Under the pieces are notes generated by a model. The model saw only the letters and a list, made by a program, of their open reading frames with translations. It searched no databases and was not told where the DNA came from. From NCBI RefSeq assembly GCF_003862475.1, contig NZ_RRCO01000001.1, positions 806,001 through 870,000 of the forward strand: 64,000 nucleotides of DNA, in the 5' to 3' direction. Source of the stretch: Lachnoanaerobaculum gingivalis. GTDB taxonomy: Bacteria > Bacillota > Clostridia > Lachnospirales > Lachnospiraceae. The position numbers were made by a program, and so were the translations under genes. Positions 45,125 to 53,579 of the stretch are shown piece after piece (the first letter of the stretch is position 1; every line of letters begins with the position of its first letter).

Positions 45125-45154
45125 CACTTTTATAGAATAAGTGAGGTGAAAAAT

Positions 45155-46342
45155 ATGAAAGAAGTAGTTATCGTCAGTGCTGCAAGAACAGCTATCGGTA
45201 GTTTCGGCGGTTCATTGGCAGGTGTAAGTGCAGTAGATCTCGGTATAACCGCAGCAAAGGGAGCCATTGAACGTGCAGGCATTGACGCTTCTCTTATCGA
45301 CGAAGCCGTTATAGGAAATGTTTTAGGCGCAGGACTTGGCCAGAATATCGCTCGTCAGGTAATACTCGGAGCGGGATTGCCAAATACAACACCCGCATTT
45401 TCAATAAATAAGGTTTGCGGTTCAGGTCTTAGAACCGTTGAACTTGCAGCACAGATTATAAAGGCCGGTGATGCGGATATCATTCTTGCCGGCGGTACGG
45501 AGAGCATGTCAAACGCTCCATATCTTGTTAAAGGTGCAAGATTCGGCGTTAAGATGGGTAATCAAACATTGGTTGACGAGATGATTACAGACGGTCTTTG
45601 GGATGCTTACAACAACTATCACATGGGCGTGACAGCGGAAAATATTGCTGAACAAAAAGGAATAACAAGAGAAGATCAGGATGTATTCTCGGTTGAAAGC
45701 CAGAGAAGAGCACAGGTAGCTATAGAGACCGGAAGATTAAAAGATGAAATAGTTCCTGTACTTATTCCTCAAAGAAAAGGAGACCCTAAGGTATTTGATA
45801 CAGACGAATATCCTAAGTTCAATACTACAATCGAAAATCTTGCAAAGCTTAAACCGGCATTTAAAAAAGACGGTACTGTAACTGCAGGTAATGCTTCAGG
45901 TATCAATGACGGTGCCGCAATGTTCATCATCGCATCAAAGGAAAAGGCACTTGAGCTTAAACTTCCTATCATGGCTACTATAAAGGGATATGCTTCAGGA
46001 GGTGTTGACCCAAGCGTAATGGGACTCGGAGTAATTCCGGCATCAAAAAAAGCAATGGAAAAAGCAGGTATCACAGCCGACGATCTTGAGCTTATAGAGG
46101 CAAACGAAGCTTTTGCGGCACAGGCTCTTGCAGTATGCAATGAACTTGGATTTAAGAGAGAAATCACAAATGTAAACGGCGGTGCAATCGCGCTTGGACA
46201 TCCTATCGGAGCATCAGGTGCAAGAATACTTACCACTTTACTCTTTGAGATGCAAAAGAGAGATGTTAAATGTGGCCTTGCTACACTGTGTATAGGTGGT
46301 GGAATGGGCACAGCAATTGTTGTAGAAAGGGAGACAAAATGA
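45155..46342 (+). CDS. thlA: Acetyl-CoA acetyltransferase (thiolase)
   Basis: Condenses two acetyl-CoA to acetoacetyl-CoA, about 395 residues. Nucleophile Cys in [13 protein letters not shown], His in [10 protein letters not shown] and second Cys in [14 protein letters not shown] 45155 has GAGGTG 6 bases upstream. Its stop overlaps atoD (ATGA). It supplies acetoacetyl-CoA to Hbd-Crt-Bcd in the opposite units. Confidence 0.97.
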   Translation: MKEVVIVSAARTAIGSFGGSLAGVSAVDLGITAAKGAIERAGIDASLIDEAVIGNVLGAGLGQNIARQVILGAGLPNTTPAFSINKVCGSGLRTVELAAQIIKAGDADIILAGGTESMSNAPYLVKGARFGVKMGNQTLVDEMITDGLWDAYNNYHMGVTAENIAEQKGITREDQDVFSVESQRRAQVAIETGRLKDEIVPVLIPQRKGDPKVFDTDEYPKFNTTIENLAKLKPAFKKDGTVTAGNASGINDGAAMFIIASKEKALELKLPIMATIKGYASGGVDPSVMGLGVIPASKKAMEKAGITADDLELIEANEAFAAQALAVCNELGFKREITNVNGGAIALGHPIGASGARILTTLLFEMQKRDVKCGLATLCIGGGMGTAIVVERETK

Positions 46343-46989
46343 AAATAGTTTCAATCAAAGATGCTATTGCAGGTATCAATGACGGCGCTACAATCATGGT
46401 AGGCGGATTTTTAGCATGCGGTACACCCGAGCCGATTATTGATGCATTAGTTGAAAAAGGTGTAAAGGACTTAACACTTATTTGTAATGATACTGCCACT
46501 CCTACCACAGGTATAGGTAAGCTGGTTGCCAACAATCAGGTAAAAAAAGTTATTGCAACACATATAGGTACAAATCCTATAACCGGACAAAAGATGCATG
46601 ACGGTACTATGGAGGTTGAACTTTCTCCTCAGGGTACACTTGCAGAGAGAATACGTTCAGGCGGCGCAGGACTTGGCGGTGTACTTACACCTACAGGTGT
46701 GGGTACCGAGGTTGCCGAAGGTAAGCAGGTTTTAAATATTGACGGTAAAGATTATCTTTTGGAAAAACCTTTAAGAGCCGACTTTGCTCTTATCGGTGCT
46801 ACAATAGCCGATGAGAAGGGAAATCTTTACTTTACGGCTACCAGCAAAAACTTCAATACAGTTATGGCAACCGCTGCCGATGTTGTTATTGCGGGTGCCG
46901 AACTTATAGTTCCTGTAGGCGATATCCAGCCTGAAAATGTTGCAATACCTGCAATATTTGTAGATTATCTTGTAGGAGGTGAGTCATAA
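46339..46989 (+). CDS. atoD: Acetoacetate/butyrate CoA-transferase alpha subunit
   Basis: About 216 residues, beginning [20 protein letters not shown], with [16 protein letters not shown] and the glycine-rich [20 protein letters not shown]. It works with the beta subunit to move CoA between acetate, acetoacetate and butyrate. ATG 46339 is set by the ATGA overlap with thl; the frame runs back into thl. The next gene starts on its stop (TAATG). Confidence 0.94.
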   Translation: MKIVSIKDAIAGINDGATIMVGGFLACGTPEPIIDALVEKGVKDLTLICNDTATPTTGIGKLVANNQVKKVIATHIGTNPITGQKMHDGTMEVELSPQGTLAERIRSGGAGLGGVLTPTGVGTEVAEGKQVLNIDGKDYLLEKPLRADFALIGATIADEKGNLYFTATSKNFNTVMATAADVVIAGAELIVPVGDIQPENVAIPAIFVDYLVGGES

Positions 46990-47633
46990 TGTCAAAAGAG
47001 AGAATTGCAAGACGTGTTGCAAGAGATTTAAACGATGGTGACGTAGTAAACTTAGGTATAGGACTTCCTACTATGGTGGCTGACTATGTACCTGAGGGTA
47101 TAGAAATTACACTTCAGTCAGAGAACGGAATTCTCGGTATGGGACATTTGGCTTCAAGTGCGACAGCAAATAAGCATTTAATTAATTCCGGTGGACAAAA
47201 TGTTACTGTACTCCCGGGTGCCGCATACTTTGACAGTGCATTCTCATTTATGATTATTCGAGGCGGCCATGTTGATATGACTGTTTTAGGTGCATTGCAG
47301 GTAGATGCTCACGGAAATCTCGCAAGCCATATAGTTCCGGGTAAGATGGTTCCCGGTATGGGCGGTGCTATGGACCTTGTTACAGGTTCAAAAAAGGTTG
47401 TTGTTGCTATGACACATACCGCAAAAGACGGTTCTCCAAAGATTTTAAAGGATATCACACTCCCTGCTACCGCTATTCATGCAGTTGACGAAATCGTCAC
47501 CGAATTGGCTGTAATAAAGGTTACCGATGAAGGTCTTGTACTTACAGAAGTAGCTGAAGGCGTAAGTGTTGAAGATGTTATAGCAAAGACAGAGGCACCC
47601 CTTAAGGTTGCAGATGATTTAAAGACATTCTAA
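46989..47633 (+). CDS. atoA: Acetoacetate/butyrate CoA-transferase beta subunit
   Basis: 214 residues, with the catalytic glutamate in SENGILGMG, the acyl-glutamyl nucleophile of family I CoA-transferases. NLGIGLPTMVADYVP and GGHVDMTVLGALQVD are conserved. With AtoD it could release butyrate from butyryl-CoA or activate imported acids. No ptb-buk or but gene is in the window. Confidence 0.95.
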   Translation: MSKERIARRVARDLNDGDVVNLGIGLPTMVADYVPEGIEITLQSENGILGMGHLASSATANKHLINSGGQNVTVLPGAAYFDSAFSFMIIRGGHVDMTVLGALQVDAHGNLASHIVPGKMVPGMGGAMDLVTGSKKVVVAMTHTAKDGSPKILKDITLPATAIHAVDEIVTELAVIKVTDEGLVLTEVAEGVSVEDVIAKTEAPLKVADDLKTF

Positions 47634-47661
47634 TTTATTTTAGTATAATTTAAATTCCCAT

Positions 47662-47720
47662 GACCGGGATGCCATATTTAAAGGACTCTTCTCTTTAAAG
47701 ATCGGCATTCCGGTCTTTTT
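47662..47720 (+). terminator. Terminator of thl-atoDA
   Basis: GACCGGGATGCC (47662-47673) pairs with GGCATTCCGGTC (47704-47715), with an inner TTTAAAG/CTTTAAA stem and a TTTTT tail. Confidence 0.9.
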
Positions 47721-47822
47721 AAATCTCATATCGGATGACTTCAGTATTAGAAAATACTAATTATAAAAGTATTTTTGTGTGATATATATAATATATTCAT
47801 ACATTTTCGTTATTTTTAAGAC

Positions 47823-47851
47823 TGGAAAAACGAATATCGGATTGATATAAT
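47823..47851 (+). promoter_or_regulatory. Promoter of atoE
   Basis: TGGAAA (47823-47828), 17 bp, TATAAT (47846-47851). It gives atoE a separate start, with about 35 bases of leader. AAGGAGG precedes the ATG. Confidence 0.6.
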
Positions 47852-47892
47852 AATGTTAATAATTAAACAATTTACAAAAAGGAGGCAGATAA

Positions 47893-49254
47893 ATGTTTAA
47901 GAAATTTACAAACGCTTGTGTAAATATTGTTCAGAAGTATTTGCCGGATGCATTTATTTTTTGTATCATACTTACCATCCTAGTATTTATCGTAGCAATG
48001 CCTGTTACAGGCATGAATCCTATTCAGGTAGCTAATTCCTGGGGTTCAAAAATTTGGGATCTTTTAGGTTTCTCTATGCAGATGGCTTTGGTACTGGTTC
48101 TCGGTACAGCGCTCGCTACCGCACCACTGGTTAAAAGAGCTATAAATGCTGCTGCAGGAGTTCCAAAGACACCAAGTTCAGCAATCGTTTTTATTACTGT
48201 AGTTTCAATGATTGCCTGCTGGCTTAACTGGGGCTTCGGCCTTGTAGTAGGTGCAATTCTTGCAAAGGAAATTGCCAGAAAAGTAAAGGGTGTTGACTAC
48301 AGACTGCTTATCGCATCTGCATATTCAGGTTTCGTAGTATGGCATGCAGGATTCTCAGGTTCTATACCTCTCCAGCTTGCTTCATACAATGATAAGATAA
48401 ATGAGCAGACCGCAGGAGCTATCACAGAATCTATTCCTACTTCACAGACAATATTTTCTGTTTGGAATATTATAATTGTAGTTGCAATAATTGTTGTGAT
48501 TGCCTTTATTAACTCAAAGATGCATCCTACACCTGAAGATACAGTTACTGTAGATCCTAAGCTTTTAGCTGATCCTGAAGCAGTTGAAACAAAGGCGACA
48601 ACACCGGCTGAAAAGCTTGAAAACAGCCCTGTATTATCTTTGATAACAGCAATACTTGCCATAGTATATTTGATTTACAACTTTGCAAGTACAGGAAACT
48701 TCAACCTTTCACTTAATATTGTAAATCTTATATTCCTTACACTTGGAATTATATTCCACGGAACACCTATCAGCTATGTAAGAGCTATTACAGATGCTGC
48801 AAAGAATGCCGGCGGTATTATATTACAGTTCCCGTTCTATGCAGGTATCATGGGTATTATGACCGCTGCAGGTCCAAACGGACATTCACTTGCAGGTGCT
48901 ATAAGTGATTTCTTCGTAAATATTTCAAATCAGACTACATTCCCGTTATTTACATTCCTCTCAGCAGGTATTGTAAACTTCTTCGTACCTTCAGGTGGAG
49001 GACAGTGGGTTGTTCAGGCTCCTATCGTAATGCCTGCCGGAAACTCTCTTGGTGTTTCTCCTGCAGTATCAGCTATGGCTATTGCATGGGGTGATGCATG
49101 GACAAATATGCTTCAGCCGTTCTGGGCTCTTCCGGCTCTTGGTATAGCAGGTCTTGGCGCAAGAGATATTATGGGATATTGCGCTATAGTTCTTATCGTA
49201 ACAGGAGTAATCATAGGATGCGGATTCCTATTCCTCGTCCCGTTCCTGGCATAA
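47893..49254 (+). CDS. atoE: Short-chain fatty acid transporter AtoE
   Basis: A 453-residue membrane protein with about 10-12 helices, beginning MFKKFTNACVNIVQKYLPDAF. AtoE family marks include NWGFGLVVGAILAKEIARKV, FSGSIPLQLAS and the late FFVPSGGGQWVVQAPIVMPA around residues 363-382. It moves acetoacetate, butyrate or similar acids. Placed behind the CoA-transferase, it may export butyrate or import it. Confidence 0.93.
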   Translation: MFKKFTNACVNIVQKYLPDAFIFCIILTILVFIVAMPVTGMNPIQVANSWGSKIWDLLGFSMQMALVLVLGTALATAPLVKRAINAAAGVPKTPSSAIVFITVVSMIACWLNWGFGLVVGAILAKEIARKVKGVDYRLLIASAYSGFVVWHAGFSGSIPLQLASYNDKINEQTAGAITESIPTSQTIFSVWNIIIVVAIIVVIAFINSKMHPTPEDTVTVDPKLLADPEAVETKATTPAEKLENSPVLSLITAILAIVYLIYNFASTGNFNLSLNIVNLIFLTLGIIFHGTPISYVRAITDAAKNAGGIILQFPFYAGIMGIMTAAGPNGHSLAGAISDFFVNISNQTTFPLFTFLSAGIVNFFVPSGGGQWVVQAPIVMPAGNSLGVSPAVSAMAIAWGDAWTNMLQPFWALPALGIAGLGARDIMGYCAIVLIVTGVIIGCGFLFLVPFLA

Positions 49255-49260
49255 ACATAA

Positions 49261-49289
49261 AAAGTACCGGCTCACAACCGGTACTTTTT
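49261..49289. terminator. Bidirectional terminator between atoE and the exchanger gene
   Basis: AAAGTACCGG / CCGGTACTTT, a 10-bp stem with a 7-base loop and A/T runs on both sides. It serves both convergent genes. Confidence 0.9.
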
Positions 49290-49291
49290 TC

Positions 49292-50218
49292 TTATCTTAA
49301 AATAATATATACAGTATACGCTACATAGGCCGCTACCATTGCGAGGCCTTCTTTTTTTGATATCTCACCGTCATTCTTGGCAAGTATATATACCATCAAA
49401 CTTGCACAAAGCAAAAAGAATGTATCATATACAGCCATAACTTCCGCACCTATCGGATTAAGTACCGATGAGAATGCCAGAATAAATATTATATTGAATA
49501 TATTTGAACCTACCACATTGCCAAGAGCGAGCGCATTCTCTCCCTTGCTTGATGCTACAATGCTTGTCACAAGCTCAGGAAGTGATGTTCCTATGGCAAC
49601 TATTGTAAGTCCGACCAAGGTCTCACTCATTCCGAACATCAACGCTATCTCTGAAGCCGACTCAACTACCTTGTCACCTCCAAACACTACAAGAGCAAGT
49701 CCGCCCACTATATAAACGATGGCTAAAGGTATCGGTAAATTCTTTTTCTTTTCATCCTTAGCCTCATTGCTTCCCTTTAGCGCCAATCTTATAGTATAAA
49801 CCATATATGCTATAAAAATCAAAAGGAAAACAACTCCTGCAATTCTGTCTATTCCGCTTAAAAATAACACAAATCCAAGCAACAATATTGTTATAACGAT
49901 ATTTACAATATAATCAAATTTTAAAAGTGCCTTATCTACCGGCATAGCATGTATTATTCCGCAAATTCCAACAACAGCCAGAAGATTAAATATATTCGAT
50001 CCGATTACATTATTCAACGCTATTGCATTGCTGCCCTTTAATGCCGCATCAATACTTACCGCCGCCTCAGGTGCACTTGTTCCGAAAGCCACTATAGTAA
50101 GCCCTATTACAACCGAAGGGACATTCAACTTTCTTGCCACTCCCGAAGCACCCTCAACAAAAAAATTAGCTCCTCCCACAAGACATACGAAGCCCAAAAT
50201 AAGCCATATATATACCAT
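49292..50218 (-). CDS. CaCA-family Na+/Ca2+ (cation/proton) exchanger, YrbG type
   Basis: 308 residues with two inverted alpha-repeats: VAFGTSAPEAAVSI with NNVIGSNIFN, and VAIGTSLPELVTSI with GNVVGSNIFN. Ten helices are expected. The ion is inferred from the family. It is monocistronic, convergent with atoE. AAAGGAATGG precedes its ATG. Confidence 0.93.
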   Translation of the reverse strand: MVYIWLILGFVCLVGGANFFVEGASGVARKLNVPSVVIGLTIVAFGTSAPEAAVSIDAALKGSNAIALNNVIGSNIFNLLAVVGICGIIHAMPVDKALLKFDYIVNIVITILLLGFVLFLSGIDRIAGVVFLLIFIAYMVYTIRLALKGSNEAKDEKKKNLPIPLAIVYIVGGLALVVFGGDKVVESASEIALMFGMSETLVGLTIVAIGTSLPELVTSIVASSKGENALALGNVVGSNIFNIIFILAFSSVLNPIGAEVMAVYDTFFLLCASLMVYILAKNDGEISKKEGLAMVAAYVAYTVYIILR

Positions 50219-50392
50219 AAAACCATTCCTTTACATTAAAAACTGAACACAGACATAATATCTATATATTTTTAAATTGTCAACATAAGTATTAAAAATG
50301 AACTTTATTTCTATTCATCCACTGCTTAAAGAGCAATTACATATTCCTTTAAAAGTATTTAAGAAATTTATCAACACAAATATAGTATTATC

Positions 50393-50401
50393 TGCTATAC
50401 T
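50393..50401 (+). promoter_or_regulatory. Extended -10 of the polysaccharide deacetylase gene
   Basis: TGC-TATACT with no clear -35. A leader of about 95 bases follows. The rest of 50219-50392 has no other feature. Confidence 0.4.
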
Positions 50402-50504
50402 AAGTAAATGTATCGAATACTCTGTATGTCATCTACATCTTATATTTTATCTATCGTAGATTCCACACAACTCAGGGCATTCAATTTATCTAAGGAAGGT
50501 AGAA

Positions 50505-51395
50505 ATGAAAAAGAGAAGTAGAAGAAGACGAAAGAATATTTTCGTCCCAATTGTAGTTTTAATTTTTTGTTGTATTTTTACGGCAATGGTTGCCTATGGA
50601 TGGCAGTCACGTAAAAAAAATGTAAAAGTAGCCGATTCCTCAAAGAATGCAAATGAAACTGTAGAGGTAAATCAAAGCGAAACTTCATCTGACGGTGAAA
50701 TTAATGCAATATCTGAGAGTGAGACGGATACAACCGCTGAAACCACCACAGTACCTGCAAGCAATCCCGGTCCGGATGAAAAGGTTGTTTATTTCACATT
50801 TGACGACGGTCCTTGGACAGGTACTCCAAGACTTTTGGATATCTTGGATCAGTACAATATCAAGGCTTGTTTCTTTGTTACAGCACAGTATATGGATACT
50901 GAGCCTCTGATAAATATGCTTAAGCAGATAAAAGACAGAGGACATAATGTAGCCGTTCACAGTTTGACACATAACTACAAGCAGATATATGCTTCTGTAG
51001 ATGCTTTTATGGCAGACTATGACGCTATGGACGATCTTATATTTAAAGCTACCGGTCAGCACAGTACTATGCTTCGTTTCCCGGGCGGAAGCAATGCAGG
51101 CTATAATAAAGCTATCAGACCTCAGCTTTTACAGGCTGTAAGAGACAGAGGAATAGTATACTTTGACTGGAATTCATTTGACGGTGACGTAGAGGGCAAG
51201 AGAGGTCAGGAACTTATCGACCAGACTATCAAGCAGGTAAATGAGAATACTCACTCCATTTTACTTATGCATGATATGCCGAATACGGCATTTGTACACG
51301 ATGCTCTTCCTACTATAATAGAGAGATTGCAAGCTGACGGATATAAGTTTGAGCTTCTCAATGAAAATACACCACCAAAACAATTTGCAAAATAA
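50505..51395 (+). CDS. Membrane-anchored polysaccharide (peptidoglycan) deacetylase
   Basis: 296 residues. A basic N-terminus (KKRSRRRRK) and one helix (FVPIVVLIFCCIFTAMVAYG, 13-32) anchor it. A Thr/Glu/Ser-rich stalk of about 55 residues leads to the NodB domain. Motif 1 FTFDDGPW has Asp100-Asp101, motif 2 HSLTH has His152/His156, and motif 3 RFPGGSN, DWNSFDGD and LLMHD follow. Family enzymes remove acetyl groups from GlcNAc or MurNAc and so limit lysozyme action. GGAAGG is the ribosome site. Confidence 0.94.
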   Translation: MKKRSRRRRKNIFVPIVVLIFCCIFTAMVAYGWQSRKKNVKVADSSKNANETVEVNQSETSSDGEINAISESETDTTAETTTVPASNPGPDEKVVYFTFDDGPWTGTPRLLDILDQYNIKACFFVTAQYMDTEPLINMLKQIKDRGHNVAVHSLTHNYKQIYASVDAFMADYDAMDDLIFKATGQHSTMLRFPGGSNAGYNKAIRPQLLQAVRDRGIVYFDWNSFDGDVEGKRGQELIDQTIKQVNENTHSILLMHDMPNTAFVHDALPTIIERLQADGYKFELLNENTPPKQFAK

Positions 51396-51400
51396 TATAT

Positions 51401-51455
51401 AAAGGTCTTAATTTTTTCCGTTTTATTGCTTCGGAAGAGATTAAGACCTTTTTTA
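51401..51455 (+). terminator. Terminator of the deacetylase gene
   Basis: AAAGGTCTTAAT (51401-51412) with ATTAAGACCTTT (51440-51451) and a T-run. Confidence 0.88.
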
Positions 51456-51467
51456 ATACACATAATA

Positions 51468-51498
51468 TAAAAAAGAGAAAACCGAAATGATTTTCTCT
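51468..51498 (-). terminator. Terminator of the 3D-domain gene
   Basis: AGAGAAAA (51474-51481) with TTTTCTCT (51491-51498); on the minus strand TTTTT follows. It is 150 bp after the stop at 51649; between the two I see no gene. Confidence 0.7.
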
Positions 51499-51648
51499 CT
51501 AATATCCCTTTTGCAAATGTATTAACTATATTACCCCTTTTGATAAAGAGGCCTCTGAGCCATATAAATATATTAATATTGCTCACGTTACCTGCTGTAA
51601 CTACGTATAACTGTTCTTTTACATTAACTTATTTGCTATATTCTATTT

Positions 51649-52242
51649 TTACTGATTCTGTCCGGCCTGTCTTTCAGCTCTTCTTGCCAAGATCGCATCA
51701 ATCTTTTGCTGAGCTTCCTTTGCATCGCCTTCAACAATATAAAGTTCCGGATATCTTACTCCGTGCGCTCTGGCTTCACTATCATTGTTCATATAGATAT
51801 CAATGGTCTTTCCCTTAATATTTCCACCTGTATCCTCAACAACATAGATAGTATCACTATTTCCGATGCGGACTCTTGTACCCCTTGGGAGTACTGACCA
51901 GTCAGCCGCAATAGTTCTTCCAACAACCGGTGTTGTACCTGACTTTGTTATATTTGAAGGATCACAATCATGTGAATAGGCATAGGCTTTAAACTTACCT
52001 ACGGATCTTCCCTTAGCCGCTTCTCTAAGAGCAGCTATTTCCGCATCCTCCTTTGCTACAAGCTCAGCTTCCTGCTGTTGTTTATATGAGTCAAGCGTTG
52101 TTTCATACTGATCGGCATTCAAACCGAATGCAGGACCTGTAACTTTGTCAACCTCCGCCTGTGTAGCTGCATAAGTACTTCCTGCCATCAATGCGGAAAA
52201 TACAAATGCTACTAAAGTAACCTTTTTTATTTTATTTATCAT
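51649..52242 (-). CDS. Secreted 3D-domain (RlpA-like) cell-wall protein
   Basis: 197 residues with a signal peptide (about 1-25, ending STYAA). A coiled, Glu/Ala-rich segment (45-78) precedes the 3D domain with AYAYSHDCDPSNITKSG, AADWSVLPRGTRVRI and VVEDTGGNIKGKTIDIYM, whose three Asp name the fold. Related YocH/MltA-type barrels act on or bind peptidoglycan. It is monocistronic with a near-consensus promoter. A small ACGAAC/TTCGT stem lies in its leader. Confidence 0.9.
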   Translation of the reverse strand: MINKIKKVTLVAFVFSALMAGSTYAATQAEVDKVTGPAFGLNADQYETTLDSYKQQQEAELVAKEDAEIAALREAAKGRSVGKFKAYAYSHDCDPSNITKSGTTPVVGRTIAADWSVLPRGTRVRIGNSDTIYVVEDTGGNIKGKTIDIYMNNDSEARAHGVRYPELYIVEGDAKEAQQKIDAILARRAERQAGQNQ

Positions 52243-52292
52243 TTACTTCCTTTCTTGCAAAGAACGAATCTTTTGTTCGTCGGGATATACTA

Positions 52293-52320
52293 ATTATATT
52301 ACATAAATGTTAAATGTCAA
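52293..52320 (-). promoter_or_regulatory. Promoter of the 3D-domain gene
   Basis: TTGACA (52320-52315), 16 bp, TATAAT (52298-52293). The gap 52243-52515 holds this and the terminator at 52397-52443 only. Confidence 0.8.
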
Positions 52321-52396
52321 TAAGAAAATGTTGCATTCTCTTTGCGAAGCATTAAAACACCTCTTTAAGCTGTATTTTTTCAGTTTTTATGCATAA

Positions 52397-52443
52397 AAAA
52401 ATCACGTTAAAATATATTTTTTATATATAATAACGTGATTTTT
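52397..52443 (-). terminator. Terminator after the DsbA-like gene
   Basis: AAAAATCACGTTA (52397-52409) with TAACGTGATTTTT (52431-52443), a 13-bp stem with an AT-rich loop. A/T runs on both sides make it work in either direction. Confidence 0.85.
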
Positions 52444-52515
52444 CTTATGTTATCTATAAAACTTTGTTAAATATTTTTTAAGTAGCTTTTGTAAATTTCT
52501 ACATGAAATTACACT

Positions 52516-53031
52516 TTACTCACCCTTTGAAGCAAGCTTAAAAAGCTCTGCAACTTTGCTGATAGGAACCAAAAGTCCGCCTCCGGATGCAGCCATCTTA
52601 TCGCCGTATACATAAGAAGGTACAGCCTGAATCTCCAAAGTCTGCCAAACCTCAATATTTGAATCTTCCACTTTCTTTGCATTCCTGTTCTCATTAAGCA
52701 AAGTAATAATATCTTCTCTCTTTGCTCCTGCAGCTTCACCTAAATCCGCCAAAAGCTCTATATCATCAATTCTTTGTTGATTCTCAAAATGTGCTTCATA
52801 TACTAAATCATTGTACTTTTTGATATTCAATCCGTTTTCCGCCAAATAAAAACCTACCTGTGCGGCCAAATCGGAATGCACTCTTGCAGGTTCAGGTCTC
52901 GGATGAGCTTCACATGGGGACCATTCAATCTCTACAGTTTTATAATCCGGAAGAATATCTCCAAGTTCCTTTAAACCTTTATAACAAAACGGACAGGTAT
53001 AATCATAAAAAACTTTAATCTTCTTTGACAT
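52516..53031 (-). CDS. DsbA/FrnE-like thioredoxin-fold oxidoreductase
   Basis: About 171 residues with the redox CPFC motif (Cys13, Cys16) right after the first strand, and the cis-Pro region QAVPSYVYGDKMAASGGG. There is no signal peptide, so it is cytoplasmic, as for FrnE-type proteins. ATG 53031 has AAAGGAAAAG upstream; the 13 codons before it have no ribosome site. It lies below a metal-binding HMA protein, suggesting thiol or metal stress, though this is weak evidence. Confidence 0.85.
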   Translation of the reverse strand: MSKKIKVFYDYTCPFCYKGLKELGDILPDYKTVEIEWSPCEAHPRPEPARVHSDLAAQVGFYLAENGLNIKKYNDLVYEAHFENQQRIDDIELLADLGEAAGAKREDIITLLNENRNAKKVEDSNIEVWQTLEIQAVPSYVYGDKMAASGGGLLVPISKVAELFKLASKGE

Positions 53032-53110
53032 AAACTTTTCCTTTCTACTTACAATCTGTACGATATTCATACTTTATGATATTTATTATAACATATACAC
53101 ATTATTAAGG

Positions 53111-53491
53111 CTATATCTTTGACTTTCTCTTCAATACCATATATCCCGCATCCGCTACCGCCTTTGAAAGCTTCTCAATATCCGGCGGATTTTTTAAAAG
53201 CACTGTCGCCATATTATCTTCAAGGCTTACACTTGCCCATGTTCCGTCAAGAGCATTTAGTGCATTTTCTACATTTCTTACACAGTTATTGCAGCTCATA
53301 CCGTCAATGGCAAGCTTTGCCTCATACGGATAATGTGATTTATCTCTATCCTTTACTTTTACAGACTTGGTGGCTTCTTCATGCTCAGGACAGCAATCTC
53401 CGCCTTTTTTCAATTTCTTTATATAGCTGATTGAACCGAATACAACTATTACCACAACAATTAATACTATAATTATATTTAATATATTCAT
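53111..53491 (-). CDS. Membrane-anchored heavy-metal-associated (HMA) domain protein
   Basis: 126 residues. A single N-terminal helix (3-24) leads to a short CCPEHEE metal-like motif and then an HMA domain with the CxxC site GMSCNNC (Cys67, Cys70). CopZ-type domains bind Cu(I) or similar soft metals. Being tethered to the membrane, it may pass metal to a transporter that is not encoded here. GGGAGG precedes the ATG. A small inverted repeat lies just upstream. Confidence 0.88.
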   Translation of the reverse strand: MNILNIIIVLIVVVIVVFGSISYIKKLKKGGDCCPEHEEATKSVKVKDRDKSHYPYEAKLAIDGMSCNNCVRNVENALNALDGTWASVSLEDNMATVLLKNPPDIEKLSKAVADAGYMVLKRKSKI

Positions 53492-53505
53492 TAAAAAACC
53501 TCCCG

Positions 53506-53521
53506 GTTAGATATCGCTAAC
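53506..53521. promoter_or_regulatory. Short inverted repeat before the HMA gene
   Basis: GTTAG (53506-53510) and CTAAC (53517-53521) with a 6-bp spacer, 15 bp before the start. It is possibly an operator. Confidence 0.3.
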
Positions 53522-53579
53522 TAGAAGTATATCACTTTGTTCTTAAAAAACAAGTTTATATTTAATTTTCAATATAATA

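Noticed and set aside
50408-50520. A 37-codon frame (MYRILCMSSTSY...) starting just after the deacetylase gene's -10 and overlapping its start
   Set aside because: No ribosome site; it would need leaderless translation, and nothing in the sequence supports a real peptide.
51251-51586. 111-codon minus-strand frame
   Set aside because: It lies largely opposite the deacetylase gene, spans two terminators and has no ribosome site or family match.
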